From assembly GCF_000204055.1 (NCBI RefSeq), contig NW_006768768.1, positions 1,475,827 through 1,535,342 of the forward strand: a stretch of 59,516 bases of DNA, read 5' to 3'. Below, piece by piece: positions 22,696 to 34,995 of this stretch. Below the pieces are notes generated by a model that was not told the DNA's origin, made no database searches, and saw only the letters and a list, made by a program, of their open reading frames with translations. The translations under genes and the position numbers were made by a program. The number at the start of each line of letters is the position of its first letter. Positions within the stretch are counted from its first letter, which is position 1. This DNA is from Melampsora larici-populina 98AG31. Its lineage: Eukaryota; Basidiomycota; Pucciniomycetes; Pucciniales; Melampsoraceae.

Positions 22696-23572
22696 AAAGC
22701 TTGTAAAATCAGACTGGATCAATTATCCAACTTTTTAGCTGATGATGAAAACAGTCCAATTCAAAGATTTACTCCTATTGGAGAAGACTCTGATTCAGTT
22801 ACATGATTGTATAACTATTGTATCCTTACCTAGAACTTCATTAGAATCAATTCAATTTCATCAAATCCTGAGAACAATGCAAGGTCAACATGCTCTTTCC
22901 TTTCATTGGAATAATTCTGTTTATATAATCATTATCTGACGGCCTTTTTTACTTCTATCCAATTGGCTTTACAGATGACAAAAGTTATCATGAAGCCCAT
23001 GGTAATGCTTACAAGAAATATGGTATTAATCCAAATTGAGGTTGCATGATTGTTGTTCCAGATCAACATGTTTCTTGAATTCTATATCTGAATGATCATA
23101 TTGCTTTGAGTAAGTTTACTAATCACCTAATCCAGAAACTTATAAATGCTCATTTTTTACCAATTATTTTTCAGGGTTCTTCACTTTCATTTCTTGAGCA
23201 ATTTATGAGCTTGCCTCATCCTACTTCAAGTTATAAATCAAGTCCATTTCCAATTAGATAACTCAAAGGTTGTGTTTTCTCCCCATTTATCTGTTTTTAC
23301 ATCATCTTATCACAATATCCTTTTTTGACTCCTTGTTGTTTGTCAACATCAATGTAATTTTGAAACTAGTTTTATGATTGTCAAGGTTTTCAAAAGACAA
23401 ATGCACCCAGAGTTATGCTCAATCAAGTTCCTCTGAGATTTGGTTTGAAGATCAAGTGATTGAAGAATTCATATTAGCTTTTATTGGTTGGTGAAGTTTT
23501 TGTAGTGGAATTCCTTTTCAAGTTAACTTTTTGCTACCAATAAGAAGATTTTCTGCACTTTACCACTATATA

Positions 23573-24053
23573 CAGTCAAACCTGTTGTATGGCATACCTT
23601 TATATTGGCTTAACCTGCCCACTTGCATACATTTCTGCCTGGACAACCATTGTCATGGCCAAATTATGCCTTCTCTGTATAACACCTTATGGCATACTTT
23701 TTTTGGACATTAGTAAGGTGTTAAGGCATGAAATACCCAAGAATAGTGTACTGTTGGCCCACATTTGGCTGATAAAGTGATAGATATTTCATCAAATGTT
23801 ATTGGTTCCTTTCATTCCCTTTCATTTGCACCCTTGATCCCAATCAAAACTCAATTCAAAAAGCAATGGAGTCTACCCAAAATTTGTCCTCTCACAAAAA
23901 TCCTGTCTTATGTGACATGAAAATATGTGACTATAGGTATAATTTTGAAGTCATACAATCATGCTATATGACATTACTCTGTCATATGGCTTAACCTGCT
24001 ATAAGGCATACTAAATTGGTTGGACCAAGGGGTATGCCTTATGACAGGTTTTG
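23573..24053. mobile_element. Mariner-type MITE, 481 bp
   Basis: TA at 23571-23572 and 24054-24055 flanks imperfect inverted repeats: CAGTCAAACCTGTTGTATGG on the left, inverse of CCTTATGACAGGTTTTG on the right, both followed inward by GGCATACC. The sub-motifs GGCATAC and CTTAACCTGC recur inside. It has no transposase frame. TA flanks and a CAGTCAAACCTG-like end fit Tc1/mariner-type elements. Confidence 0.5.
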
Positions 24054-24055
24054 TA

Positions 24056-24635
24056 CCAGTGCAAATGTAATTTCCCCGAGGAACAAATGATCACATTTGG
24101 TGCAATACATAATCAAAAATGCTGATTTAATGCATTTACAATCATCTGTTGTTCCAAATGCAATCAACTCTCCCAGAATCAAAGATTATGTATATCCTTG
24201 ATGTTCAAAAATTCTGACTTGTCTTGACCAATTCCCATCACCGGTGATCCCCATCCTTATCCTCTATAGCCTGCGGAGGACTTTGCAAGCGGAGGGGGGA
24301 CTTTAACCCAAGCTTTCAACTGTGGACTCATCTTATGGGTTGACCTGGGTTGACTTACGGAGAAACTGAGAATTGCTGGCATCTTGAATTAATCATTTAT
24401 GAACCAAAGTGTGATAGTTCGAGCAATTAATCATGCGCTAAAGCCTGGTCGATTGTTATATCCGAGTGCCTGCTTTTGTTGAAAGTGACGTCACTTGAGT
24501 GACCAAAGCTAGCGACTGAGGGCCACCTTGTTCACCTTTCTGTTTGAGCAAAGTAGTTGCATCGGTCCATCCAGAATAAGATTTCCAATCGTCGGAATAG
24601 CAATTCTCGTACATCCATAACAAAAAACCCCTTTC
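24056..24635. other. Intergenic
   Basis: No gene or repeat recognised. Includes a G-rich stretch near 24290 and presumably the promoter of the next gene. Confidence 0.35.
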
Positions 24636-25488
24636 ATGATGACTCAAACTTGCATCGATCAACCCGAATCAAAATCTCAAATGCTATCCACTCAACCTGG
24701 TGCTATTAGTCCCATGTCACTATCATTGCCAGTCGCACCAGACGGTAAACAGAAAGACGGTAAGCAGCATTCTTCTATTTTTCATGAATTTGTGTTCGTA
24801 TACTCACCAGCTATTTTCTGGTATCGGTCTGACATACAATGGTCGTTGTAGAAGAGCCGCCTTCGAAAGATGGGCCTGTGTCACGTATAGTTTTACGCCT
24901 TAGGGGTGGTGAAGGTCATCACGCCTGTGCAGAATGTTGCTGGTGAGTACGATCGCTCTGTCTTGACGGTTTTCATCGATTTCCCAGATCATCTTTTACT
25001 CCTATCTGAGACATACCTCTTTTGTTTCGCTCTTTTCTTCGACCAAAACAACCTGCCCTGTAGCTTCATGTGCATCTGTTGCGGTGAGTAAACCAGTGTA
25101 TACCTCGCCCCAAGAGCTTGTGCTACCATGTACGGAAGCCTGAAGAGGATAGGATGCTTCAACACATTCGAGGTTCACATCCTGGTATCCAACTCGAAGT
25201 AACTTGATAACCACAGTGGGACAGAGAGACTTCAAATTGAATGACACGAGGCAATCCTTGAACGCGCTGAGTCATCTTATCCGGCATCCAAGTTAATTCA
25301 AATTGGATACTTGGATACTCTCCTTGAACGTATTGGATGCTTTCGTCTTCTTCAGACTTCTGTACATGATAGCATCGTTTTCCCAAAAATGTACATCTGA
25401 TCATATTCTTTCTCCTAATTCGTGTTCAGGACTCGAGGAACTGTGCTGTATTGGCACTTTGGATGAGTGCTTCGGCATGTGCTGTTGA
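24636..25488 (+). CDS. Small protein with cysteine-rich C-terminal tail
   Basis: Proposed exons are 24636-24759, 24852-24942, 25064-25083 and 25430-25488. The product starts MMTQTCIDQPESKS, has a Ser/Pro/Lys-rich middle, then VSRIVLRLRGGEGHHACAEC and a tail with many Cys pairs (CCC, CICC, ELCCIGTLDECFGMCC). Fungal proteins with such Cys-rich tails are often membrane-anchored or palmitoylated, so this end may attach to a membrane; that is inference. Exons 1, 2 and 4 are well supported by splice signals and amino-acid sense. The 20-nt third exon is chosen because it keeps the frame and fits the Cys-rich pattern, whereas the nearer acceptors give TGA at the junction. Function unknown. Confidence 0.5.
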
Positions 25489-26570
25489 TCTCATCAAGTC
25501 TGACTACCCCCCCACTCGCAGATTTATGTTGAGATCGTAGAGAAGCATTACCATTGGCTCATCTTGCTGACCAACTCATTTCTGATGTTTGATGTGTCCC
25601 CAAACAGTCCATTCTGACGGTGATCAAGAGATGCCTTATTTTCATAGGGGGTGATCTCCGCATCTGTGGCACGTGTCAAATCAACGGTTTAAGGAACCCT
25701 TGCTCATACTATGCAATGCTACTAATTGTGCGAAATACATCTCAATTTTCCCTCTTTATGTAATCTTTGCGGTCCTGTCCAATGGTCCAAATCCATATTT
25801 CTGTACCAACAATTAACTTTTCTGTGGCAATGTTAATTAACTTTGCTGTGGCAATATTATCTCCCGTCATGGGTAAGAAATCTTAGTGCGTTCACCGTGT
25901 ATTTCTTTCTGGAATCTCAGCGTGGTATCAACATGAGATTTTAGGATTAACAGGTGAGCTATGCATCTTCCGAACATTTTCTAGAAAGCAAACCTGTACA
26001 CACTTTCTAGTATCTTGTTCAGAGTGATTCGAAGGATCTTGACCTCCCACAGCTCAAGTCATTAGGGAACCACCTTACTCCCAGAGGCTTTGGGGGTAAG
26101 TGCTTCTGACTGGTTGGAGAAGTATCAAGATCTTGCAGCTTGAGCAAAAGTCAAATTGAACCCAGTCACGAGTTCCGCCGTGTTCTAAACACTACTGCAT
26201 TGGGCAGTTTTTAACTAAAACATACAGCGTGAAGAGAGTGGCCAGCTGGGCCATGAATAGGCCACACACTTCGATCCTTTGATTCACCATATCTTACATT
26301 CCACCGAGTAATGAAGGCAAGTCGAACAGTTCCAGCAAATTGGACACACCCTTTCGAGATCCAAAGCTCAATTCATCCAGATATGTCAAGTCATGGCGGG
26401 GTCAGAGGGATGTCGATGCACTGGACTAAGAGTTCAGCAGATTGATTGATATGATTAAAGAAGTGTCAGTAGGCGATACGCTCAAAGGATGTTCGATTTC
26501 TGAAGTGTAGTCAGAAGACCATGAGTGGCTGACGCATTATCTAGACATTGTGATTCTTGAACTCGATTAT
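25489..26570. other. Intergenic
   Basis: No supported gene or repeat. It holds the 3' ends of the convergent neighbours. Confidence 0.35.
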
Positions 26571-27187
26571 TCATGACTTTTCATAAGTTGGTGCCTCAGA
26601 TCTCTTCTCCGCTTCTTGTCGAGCCCAAGTAGTAATCCTAATTGAAAAGTAAACAACGAAATTAGAAAAATTGATCGACATTAGCATCGGCCATTATGAC
26701 AGCTCTTGTACCTCCCAATTGAGACTCAATGAAAACAAAGAAGGTGACTTACGATCTATCTGGTTTGTAAATATGCATAAGAATACCTAATGCAGTGGTA
26801 CCCCAAAATCCAATATACCAGGTTAATTCCCAATCTTCTCTAACTCGTTTTTCTCCAGGCTTCAATGGTTTTTCTCCAAAAAGCCAACCTGAAGGTTGAT
26901 CTGTTGTAGAATGAATATCGATATCGTAGGTGAGATTCGGAGCAGGGTTCCAAAGACGTGGGGTTTGGAATTTTGCATGATCGGATAAGTTAAAGTGATT
27001 TCAAAAGAAGGAGATCCCAATGTCAATTCATCAATGACAGATGTTGACCTTTGGGTCATAGAGATAGAAACCAAATGAGATCGAACAAACTGTAATGAGG
27101 ACTACCGGAAGCAGATCGTGTGCTATGAGTTAAGGAATCGAGACGAGCTGATCGTCTCAGTGGTTTTGAAAGTATCGAAGTGATCAT
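26571..27187 (-). CDS. Mitochondrial complex I ESSS subunit (NDUFB11-like)
   Basis: Exons 27187-27106, 26900-26753 and 26637-26571. The N-terminus (MITSILSKPLRRSARLDSL) is Arg/Ser-rich without acidic residues, a typical matrix-targeting sequence. The mature part has the family signature WLFGEKPLKPGEKRVREDWE, a single membrane helix (WYIGFWGTTALGILMHIY), KPD, then TTWARQEAEKRSEAP at the end. ESSS is a single-pass accessory subunit of the membrane arm of NADH:ubiquinone oxidoreductase in the inner membrane. The last intron (26752-26638) is clear. The first (27105-26901, GTAGTC donor) is chosen because it joins the transit peptide to QPSGWLFGE in phase; the sequence between holds NPAPNLTYDIDIHSTTD in the same frame as the helix part but has an upstream stop, so the true exon 2 could be longer. 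Probably a functional host gene. Confidence 0.8.
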
Positions 27188-28154
27188 CTTGGTCGGTTTG
27201 ATTGTCTTTACTTTGATGATGTTGATGTTGAGAGAGACTTGAAGTGGTGTATGCGGAATTTCGGATGCGATTTGGACCGAAAATGATATCTGGATGGTGC
27301 GGCGTGCCGGGCCCTGTGCAGGCCTTGCGCGCATAATCAAGGCGTGTGCGCCAGTGGCTTCTAAAAGCAGGCATAGGTGCTTGCACGCGTCTGGTTGAGA
27401 TTCACACATGTGACACTTATCGTGACTCATGTCAACCTCTCAAGAATCTCAATTGGGTGGAAAACAGTCGTGACTCCTGGGCCTAAGTGAGAAATGAATA
27501 AACTCGCTGTGATGAGCTTCAAAGTTACTGAGAGAATGACTGAACAAAAAATTTGTGAAACCAATTTTGATTTCAATAGAAGTTTATAAAAAACTCAAAA
27601 AAAGTCTTCTATGTTTTTTGCTCGTTGCGTTCAAAATTCTTGATGGCTCAAAAATGAAGAAAATACATATTCGCAGTATATCTTGGTGACATTTAAAATT
27701 TCTTGATACCCAAGTTGCATCTCACCTCCAAATACCTGGACCTCAACATGGGAAGTGTTCATGATCAATTATCCTAAATTGGATGAACTGTTCTCAAAGG
27801 GAAATTACGAGAAGGCAGTAGACAAAGGTTGTAGAAGGCCTTCATCATGATCAATGGTATCATAAGCTACTGCATAAAACTCACGCGAGAAGCTGTTATG
27901 ATCAGTTTCTTCATCGGGAACCACATTTGTCAGGGGTAGAGCTATGCTGATGGAAAATTTGTTGGTTAGGCTTTTTTGGTTAAGCTTGCAAATGTACATT
28001 TTGAATTTTGATATGTTGGAAGGAGAATCACTCAATAATCATGTGCGTCATTTCCGTAGATTTTCTCAGGGGCTTATTTTGGGCAGAGAACTGAGCATAT
28101 GCCTATTGGAATTTCCGGGGATGATTCAGCCTGCATGGTAAACGAACACACAAT
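27188..28154. other. Intergenic
   Basis: Upstream of the complex I gene. Short frames only, with no recognised homology. Ends at the TA duplication of the next element. Confidence 0.35.
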
Positions 28155-28156
28155 AG

Positions 28157-29318
28157 CGGTGTACAAACCTACGACCCAACTTGAAAACCCATGAGAAAAA
28201 CCCATGAAAACCCAACTTGTTTTTGGGTTTTTTTGACGGGTTTTTTCTCATGGGTTGAAATTGGCTAGATTTGACCACCCATCAAAGAAAGAAAATTAGC
28301 TGAGTCCAACATCCCCCTTCCTTGCCGACACAACACCTCCAAACTGTCCAGAAACCTTCCACCAAACAGTCTTACATCCCCATCAACTCCTGGAACTCGT
28401 GCTACAAAATCTCAAGAACGAATTAGCTTCAACTCCTCCTAAGAGATGTCCAAAATGATGACGACTAATCGAGCTACCGAATTGGCCACAAAAGAAAACA
28501 TCACAATCTCCAAGATGAAAGCCAAGCTGCAAAAACCTTTTTATGTAAAAGATATAACACAATTAGATTTGATTTGATTAACAAGTTCATCATTATTATA
28601 AATTCGATCTCGGTCAACTTCTTCTTCATATCGTTCAACTTTTCAATTTATCATTTTCCTCGTGAAGAAGTGATACTAGGAATAGGTGATAATGTTTTAT
28701 CATCCACAGCTCCATTATTGGATTATCAAATAGTTTCATTTTTTTACCTTAATCGATCAACCAAAAATTGCAGTTAGTTCTAGAGAGTGACTTGTTTCAA
28801 TCTTTTTTATTTTAATCGATTATCTTTGAATACCTTTTATTAAACTCTGCTATATAAGATCGGTTTCTTTAGTTTGTTTCAACTCTTGCAATATGAAGAA
28901 ATCAAAAGAGATTGTTTTATTTCAAAGAGAAACATGTCTAAATCGACTTTTGAGAATGAGTAGACTTCTACAAGTCAGAGATTGTTTTGATTCAAATAAT
29001 CTTGTCTAAATTGCTGTTGTTGGCATCAGCATCGGCATTGTACTTCATGAGGGACACCCTCATCAAACAAGCAAGTAGATTTTGAAGACAAGTCATGGAT
29101 GTGGTCAATGCAAGACAAGCGATGTGAAGTAAAATCAAGGCATCAAGTGATGACAGGAACTGTGACTGTACTGTTTTAGGTTGTGATGGGGGCTGGGGTG
29201 TTCAAACCTTTTGAGGGCAACCCATCAAAAAAACCCGTCAAAAAAACCCAAAAACAAGTTGGGTTTTCATGGGTTTTTCTCATGGGTTTTCAAGTTGGGT
29301 CGTAGGTTTGTACACCGC
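28157..29318. mobile_element. TA-flanked non-autonomous element with long perfect inverted repeats
   Basis: The first 86 or so bases from 28157 (starting GCGGTGTACAAACCTACGAC) are an exact inverted copy of the last bases ending at 29318. TA occurs at 28155-28156 and 29319-29320. The arms are built from runs of AAACCCATGAGAAAAACCCA-type words. The 1-kb interior has no transposase frame. A TA duplication points to Tc1/mariner-type mobilisation, but the repeats are much longer than usual. Arm identity suggests recent movement. Confidence 0.65.
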
Positions 29319-29320
29319 TA

Positions 29321-30305
29321 ATGTTGGCGGTAACTCTAGCTGAATCCCAAATTCGGGATAATCGACATCCTGAATGATCACTCGACATAAAGATCTTGTT
29401 CACGGTGTAAATAGAGAGTTGGTTCTTCCTGATTGATTGATCAAAACTGGCGACTTCTAAGGAAACCAATGTATGTAATCGATTCGGGAGTATCGAGAAT
29501 CAAGCAATACTCGGGGATGTCCTCGCGTCGGCATCCTTGAGCAAAACAATAACTTTTAGAATTCAACCGAGGTGACCACCACCTTTCGCCATGATCGCCC
29601 TCAAGCCGAAACCGTATTGCGAAACTTTTACTCAGCTTGATCAGATGTCTAATTGACTAAACTTTGATAACCGAGCTGCATGCCGCGCGTAAGTTACATA
29701 TCATTGCCAGTCGATCACATCACTACTGACCTCGTTAAGAACTCAAGTGTGTTCTGGAGATCCAATAACGCGCTTTTGGGTATTCTGATGTGCACCTGCG
29801 GGAGGTGTGGTTAACGCATTTGTAAGTCTTTCGTCATCGAATTTGTACTTCCTTGCGGTTGATGATTTTGGCTAACCATTCTCTTTGTCCGTAGAGTCTC
29901 CACTTTACTCTAAAACGTCTTGAATTCGAGCGCCTAATCCCCCCTTCATCCATCAACCATACCAAGTCTAAGAGTCAACCTTGACATTTCAGATCAGCTC
30001 AATTTTTTCCGTCAGAGAATTGATTGAGACTTTTGTAAGGGGGTTTTTAATCGAATCTGGCTCAACGCAAATATATCTTCTACCGTATTTAAGCCATCTG
30101 AACGCATTAGATTTCTGCCTATTAGGTTTAGACGTATTGAACTCCTTTTTCCAAAGGATAATTGACCACCGTTGGCTCTCTCGTCAAGACAAGGACCCAT
30201 CCAGCATCGAATCACAACGAATCTAAGAGTAAGCACATCACTTTCGAATGGCAAATCCTTCAACTTTGAGGTTATTGATCATGGAAACCTTTTACTTCAT
30301 GACAG
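29321..30305. other. Intergenic
   Basis: No supported gene. The stretch 29980-30230 is open but lacks an ATG and a recognised product; it may be 5' UTR of the next gene. Confidence 0.3.
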
Positions 30306-30828
30306 ATGTACATTTCAAGTATACGTTGGTGTCGAAATGTGTTTGCTTTGATGGTCATCCTCATCTGTTTCGCCACAAAGTCTATACTATCCATATCAAA
30401 AGTCACAGAACCACAGGAACCTACGGCTCCTGGATCTCCTATTTCAGCACATTTAATGAGCCCTGGACCACACGGTACCCTCGTCCGTCCAGAGGGTGGA
30501 AAGTTGATCAAGAGCGTTGGAAATATGGGAGTTTTGTATGTGGATTACACTAAATGTGATGATGATGAAGAAGATGGTGCAACAACAATCTCGATTGATG
30601 TGTTTCTTCGACCTACGGAAGATAATGATGGATATTCAATCACAGTGAAGTCTACCTTTTATTTTTATTTTCGAAATTTTGGACCAATCGAACACACAAG
30701 TTGAAAGGGCTTTACTGATTTTGATCTCCTTTACATTTCAGTTGGCGCGTGGTATTACCTCTCCTAGTGATGAACCTAATATTGTCGCTTTGTTCAGCTC
30801 ACCCTTGGCATGTGGAAGTTACCGTTGA
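30306..30828 (+). CDS. Probable small secreted protein
   Basis: Exons 30306-30644 and 30742-30828, phase 0, 141 aa from the first ATG. The second ATG (30351) gives a better signal peptide, MVILICFATKSILSIS, and is the likelier start (126 aa). The mature part begins with Pro/Thr/Ser-rich sequence (EPQEPTAPGSPIS), then LVRPEGGKLIKSVGNMGVLY and a beta-rich block with TKCDDDEEDGATTISIDVFL. Exon 2 encodes LARGITSPSDEPNIVALFSS and ends LACGSYR. The two Cys of the mature chain could form one disulphide. Not assigned to a family; the layout recalls extracellular beta-sandwich proteins of basidiomycetes, which is only an impression. A rust would use such a protein at the cell surface or in the host. 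Confidence 0.55.
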
Positions 30829-32152
30829 GTCTCCTTTGGTCTAACTAACCGCTCATTTTTTATATGACGGAAAAGGGCCACTTGATTGACTGACTTCATA
30901 TTGTGATACACTTTCTTTTTGTCAATTTATTATCTCAATTTACTTTGAATAATAGGTCTTGTGATACGCGAAAATCAATTTTACAAAGGAGAACTTTTTT
31001 CTTTTCAATCAGCCGCGCCTTTGGTTCATATTCGTTGTATTCCAATTGAATAAATTTGTAAAACATCATAATATCTTTAAAGAGCTCTTCATATGTGCAG
31101 TCTGTCCGTGATGTCTGAGGCTGTAGGATATTATATTTCTAATGTTCTTTTATTATATTTCAAACTACCTTTTATTATAGATCGAGACTTCTAGAATATG
31201 TGGGCACAGGGTCATATACATCTAAATTGATTCTTTGGATCATTCAATCCCAGACAGAAATAAGTCCCTTTCATCTGTTGTGGACCTTTGATAGAAATCG
31301 ATTTAATAAAATAGTTGGTGTTTTTGAACCTAATCTGAACACATGGTCTGAATGTTAGGCTTGCTGCATTGAAATTCGGATGCTTTGATGACCCCAGCTT
31401 TGTAACAGCCAGCTGGCAGCATTCTCACTGGCCTTTTACCGGCAAGTTTTTGTTTCAAAGTGGTGTCTCACATTCCTGCTTCACGGCCTCCAGCCGCACT
31501 GTGAGAAGAGGGTGCAAAGTCACAAAAGATTTAGGACAAGATTTATGGGACTGCATGTATTTCACACATTCTAAATTTGAATTTGCTGAGCTTGGAAGTT
31601 AAGAAAGGTCTGCTTAACTCAACAACCACTTCCGCAAGAGGCAGGCTAGTGAATATCATGTGAGGGTTTCATTTGTTGTCAGGTAGCTCAACGAGGCTCA
31701 GCTCACCAGATTTCCCATATTCTATCCTGAACAGTAGTGATGATATCTACATTGTTAACTTCCACTAGCCTTTTTGATTCAATAAGGATCCTATTCTTGC
31801 CCTTCAGCACCTTTTTTATTGCCTACATGACAGTGACATGGTCAAATGTGTTGGTCTTTGTTGACCTCAATCCAAAGTGACAGATCAAAGGGAAGAGACT
31901 GTGTGGGCTGTGTGAGTCCAGAATGATAGATAAGCAAGATTGAAGGCCGTGGGTTGATCCTGAAGATACATACATATGTATGAGTCAGGGTGAGTCAAAC
32001 ACATTTGGTTGGCTTTCAATCTTAGAAATCATATGGTAAGCTCAAGAAAAGCATAAAGATGAACATGCTAATTGTTGAACTGTTGGATATCTTATGAACG
32101 TGGTACAACTTGAGTTCTGAACTTCTGATGGAAGCATTGATGTTGTAGTGAA
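30829..32152. other. Intergenic
   Basis: AT-rich 3' flank, then sequence with short frames (for example 31369-31602) and no family I can name. Ends at the left repeat of the Harbinger element. Confidence 0.35.
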
Positions 32153-32207
32153 TTACGGTACTCAAAGCAAGTATGTGGGTGTACATACTTTTTCCCACAT
32201 ACTTTTT
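32153..32207 (+). repeat. Left TIR of the PIF/Harbinger element
   Basis: Inverse of 36730-36784. Contains its own internal inverted word pair, AAGTATGTGGG and CCCACATACTT. Confidence 0.85.
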
Positions 32208-32328
32208 TGTGTTGTTTTTGAAACTATGTGCGGCTGGCAAAAGTATTTTTTTTTCCTTCGGCAAATTTAACTGACACCGCCTGACAGGCTGAGACCCTCA
32301 CCCAGTTGAGTTTCCCCTCACCCCCACC

Positions 32329-34374
32329 ATGTCCGATCATCCCCCTCCAACACCGAACTTAAACAACTCGTGCATCTACTCAACTAATGCACCGATCCAC
32401 TCTCAAAATCTCAATAACTCCCAAAACCCTCCAGCAACTCCCATCAACTTAAACTCGAGCGACGTCGTATGGGTCTGCGCAAACACCAACACTACTAATC
32501 CAGCCACCCCTCTGCAGCTTATATCCTATCCTCACCCCTCTTCCTATATCTCCTCACCTTCTCCAGTCATCTTGGCTTATCCTGGATCTCAGTCTCTTCA
32601 GCAAGCCATACCACCTGCTCCTTCGGTACCGAACTTGACATCTACTGTATCATCGACCCCTGCTGTGATGGGGCCAACTTCCGATAAGCCCAAGAGAAAA
32701 CCGCGTGGATCTGGCACTCGCACTTCAAAGAAGAATAGTAAGAATTCTTCTTCGGCTTCAGCTTCAACTACTCAAGCATCAGTTCAAGGGATTTCAACCG
32801 CACCATCATCAGTTCAAGACACCTCAGGTGCGATATCATCAGTCGAAGGTTTGACCGCTGAACCACCTGTACAAAACACTTCAATCAAGCAGTCACCGGT
32901 TGAAGACAATTCCACCTCTCAAAACCCAGTTCAAGACGATTCAACCACTCAAAAACAAATCTCGTGGGTGAAAGATACAAATGAAGATGGCAAATCAATG
33001 CTTGATTTGATAGTCGAGTGGTTATGTTTCACGTGGGGTGATCAAGATTCTCCCAATGACTCGGAGTGGATGTGCATGGAGAGCTACAATACCGAAGCAA
33101 CTAATTACTCACGATATCGCATGGGTATTCCAAAAAAGAAAGAATGTGCAGAAAGGTGTGGTAAGTTCCTCTCGGCAAAGGGTTTCAGTGGATTCGCCTG
33201 GGCTGGTGTTAAACAGCAGGTGTGTCCTTTTTTCTTTTCCTTTGAAACACTGGTTCACCCAAAATTTATGATGTTTTCTTTTTAGATTGATATCTTGGAG
33301 CGTAAATTCCATGGGGCCGATGACTGGCGTACAGGAACCGGTGGTGGAGTGATGATGATTGAGAATACCAAGGCCGAAATTGTCGCACTACGTGAAACTG
33401 ACCAATGGTCTCCCGAGTTGGAGGAAGAAATGAGGGAGTCGACTGCTAAAACAACCAAAGGTTAGTGATGTTTTTCCATGAAATTGTGGGAATGTGTTGC
33501 TGACTTCACCTACTTAGACATTTTACTTAGTAAATGTTCTTACTACGATGTCCTCCTTCCGATCATGAGCAATCGTCCTAGCAATGAACCTATGAACGCA
33601 GCTGAAACCGGTATGATCAACTCGAACGCTTCAACACAACTGTCGGACGGCCCTGTCGAAGAAACCTTATCGACTCAATACTCTGGGTGGGATCAAACTC
33701 AATCAATTGATATCAGCAATGTCGAATTACGCCGAGTTCTTGAGGACGACAACCTCCTCAATAACAATGAAGTGGCCCTCCAAGAACCCTCTAGCTCAAC
33801 ACCCCTTCAACGCACTGATAGCTCTCCATCTGTCACTCAATCGAAATCAAACTCACGAGCCGCTTTTAGTCCAGCCAACAACTTATCCAAGAACGATTTT
33901 TCAAGACGCAATTTAGGAGGCTCGGGGATACTCAAATCATTTCAATCATCATTACCTACTCAAGCCGATTTCAAACAGATGAATGAAAACAATAAGGCAG
34001 CCAATGAAAATCAAAAACTCATGATGGAGCAAGTAGCTGGAGCGACCCATGGGATGGCCAGTTTGATTGAATCACGCTTTGGAAATTCAAACTTAAACAA
34101 TAAACGACCAATTGAAGAAGAAGATTTGACACCTGAGGCGATAGAAAGAAGACAAGCTAAGAAGAAGAAACAAGACGAGCTTGAGATTTTGAAATTGGAT
34201 CGTGAATTAGCTCAGGAGCGTAGAGCGTTGGAAGATCACACGCAAGGGTCAGGCCTTTCGAAGCTTGAATTAGCTCGCGAAAAAATCTCGATGATTGCCA
34301 AACTTTCGGCATCAACCATTCCATTTAACAAGGCTGAACGGATGGCTCAGGCTGCGCTTGACGATTTGAAATAA
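32329..34374 (+). CDS. PIF/Harbinger ORF1, Myb/SANT-like DNA-binding protein, 640 aa
   Basis: Exons 32329-33219, 33286-33460 and 33518-34374 (1923 nt) join in phase. The first 200 residues are Ser/Thr/Pro/Gln-rich with a basic patch (KPKRKPRGSGTRTSKK) that could be a nuclear signal, and six imperfect PVQ/SVQ-D/T-S-type repeats (about 145-205). From about 207, WVKDTNEDGKSMLDLIVEWL and following Trp residues (WGDQ, SEWMCME) resemble the Myb/SANT-like fold of rust transposon ORF1 proteins. The C-terminus is a charged coiled coil (RRQAKKKKQDELEILKLDRE onward). Known ORF1 partners bind the element ends and carry the transposase to the nucleus. Reading frame intact. Confidence 0.7.
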
Positions 34375-34995
34375 AGGCCTCAGTTTCCCCTTTTTCGATC
34401 GTCTTTGGTTGTTTTGATGGTGAATGATCTGTTTGTATTAGTTATCTACCACTAGTTAACTACCCAAAAAAATCAAAATAAAAGTCTTGTCTCTTCAAAA
34501 CATCAAATTTTCCACAAATGTTTACAAATTTGATTGCTTTCTCTTTGGTTGTTCTAAAAAAATTGCCTTCAAAAGTTATACAAAAAAATTGTTTTTTTCT
34601 TTCAGATTATCTAAACCTAGTGAAAGTTTGATTAAAATAGTCTAAAAGGACGTGGTATTTGAGACTTTTTCACTCAGATATATTTGAAATGAAAATCGTG
34701 TTTTCTCGCCCGAACTTGAGCTCACATCTCTCAACAACCTGATTCTCAGATGTCTTTTTGAACCACTTATTGTTGGAGAAAGCAATTGAAGATGTTGTGA
34801 TTACGCTGGCATTTACAAGATGATGACACCAGGAATTTATAACATAGAAACTCTTGTAAGATACAAGAGGTTTAAGCGCAAACACAACTTCTGGAAAAAT
34901 TTGAAAAAAGTACTTATATTTGAGCTATCCAATTGATCAGACTTAAAACGAAGTGAGTTATGAACACAAAGGTAAAGATGATTTTGAGGCAGAGA

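Larger units (their letters stand above)
16280..23230 (+). pseudogene. Phenol hydroxylase C-terminal domain relic, split by copia
   Basis: Translated pieces match the thioredoxin-like C-terminal dimerisation domain of FAD-dependent phenol 2-monooxygenases. Exon end 16347 and exon 16432-16497 give SHPADGKWKLLIIPGDVQS. After the copia element the frame resumes at 22701 with IRLDQLSNFLADDENSPIQR and FTPIGEDSDSV. A further exon from about 22975 gives DDKSYHEAHGNAYKKYGI and GCMIVVPDQHVS. Introns at 16348-16431 and before 22975 are still visible. The frame has stops at 22788-22790, 23037-23039 and 23076-23078; the last two sit where the family usually has Arg and Trp. The N-terminal FAD-binding part was not found upstream. 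So the gene was probably already truncated and decaying when copia inserted. Confidence 0.65.
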
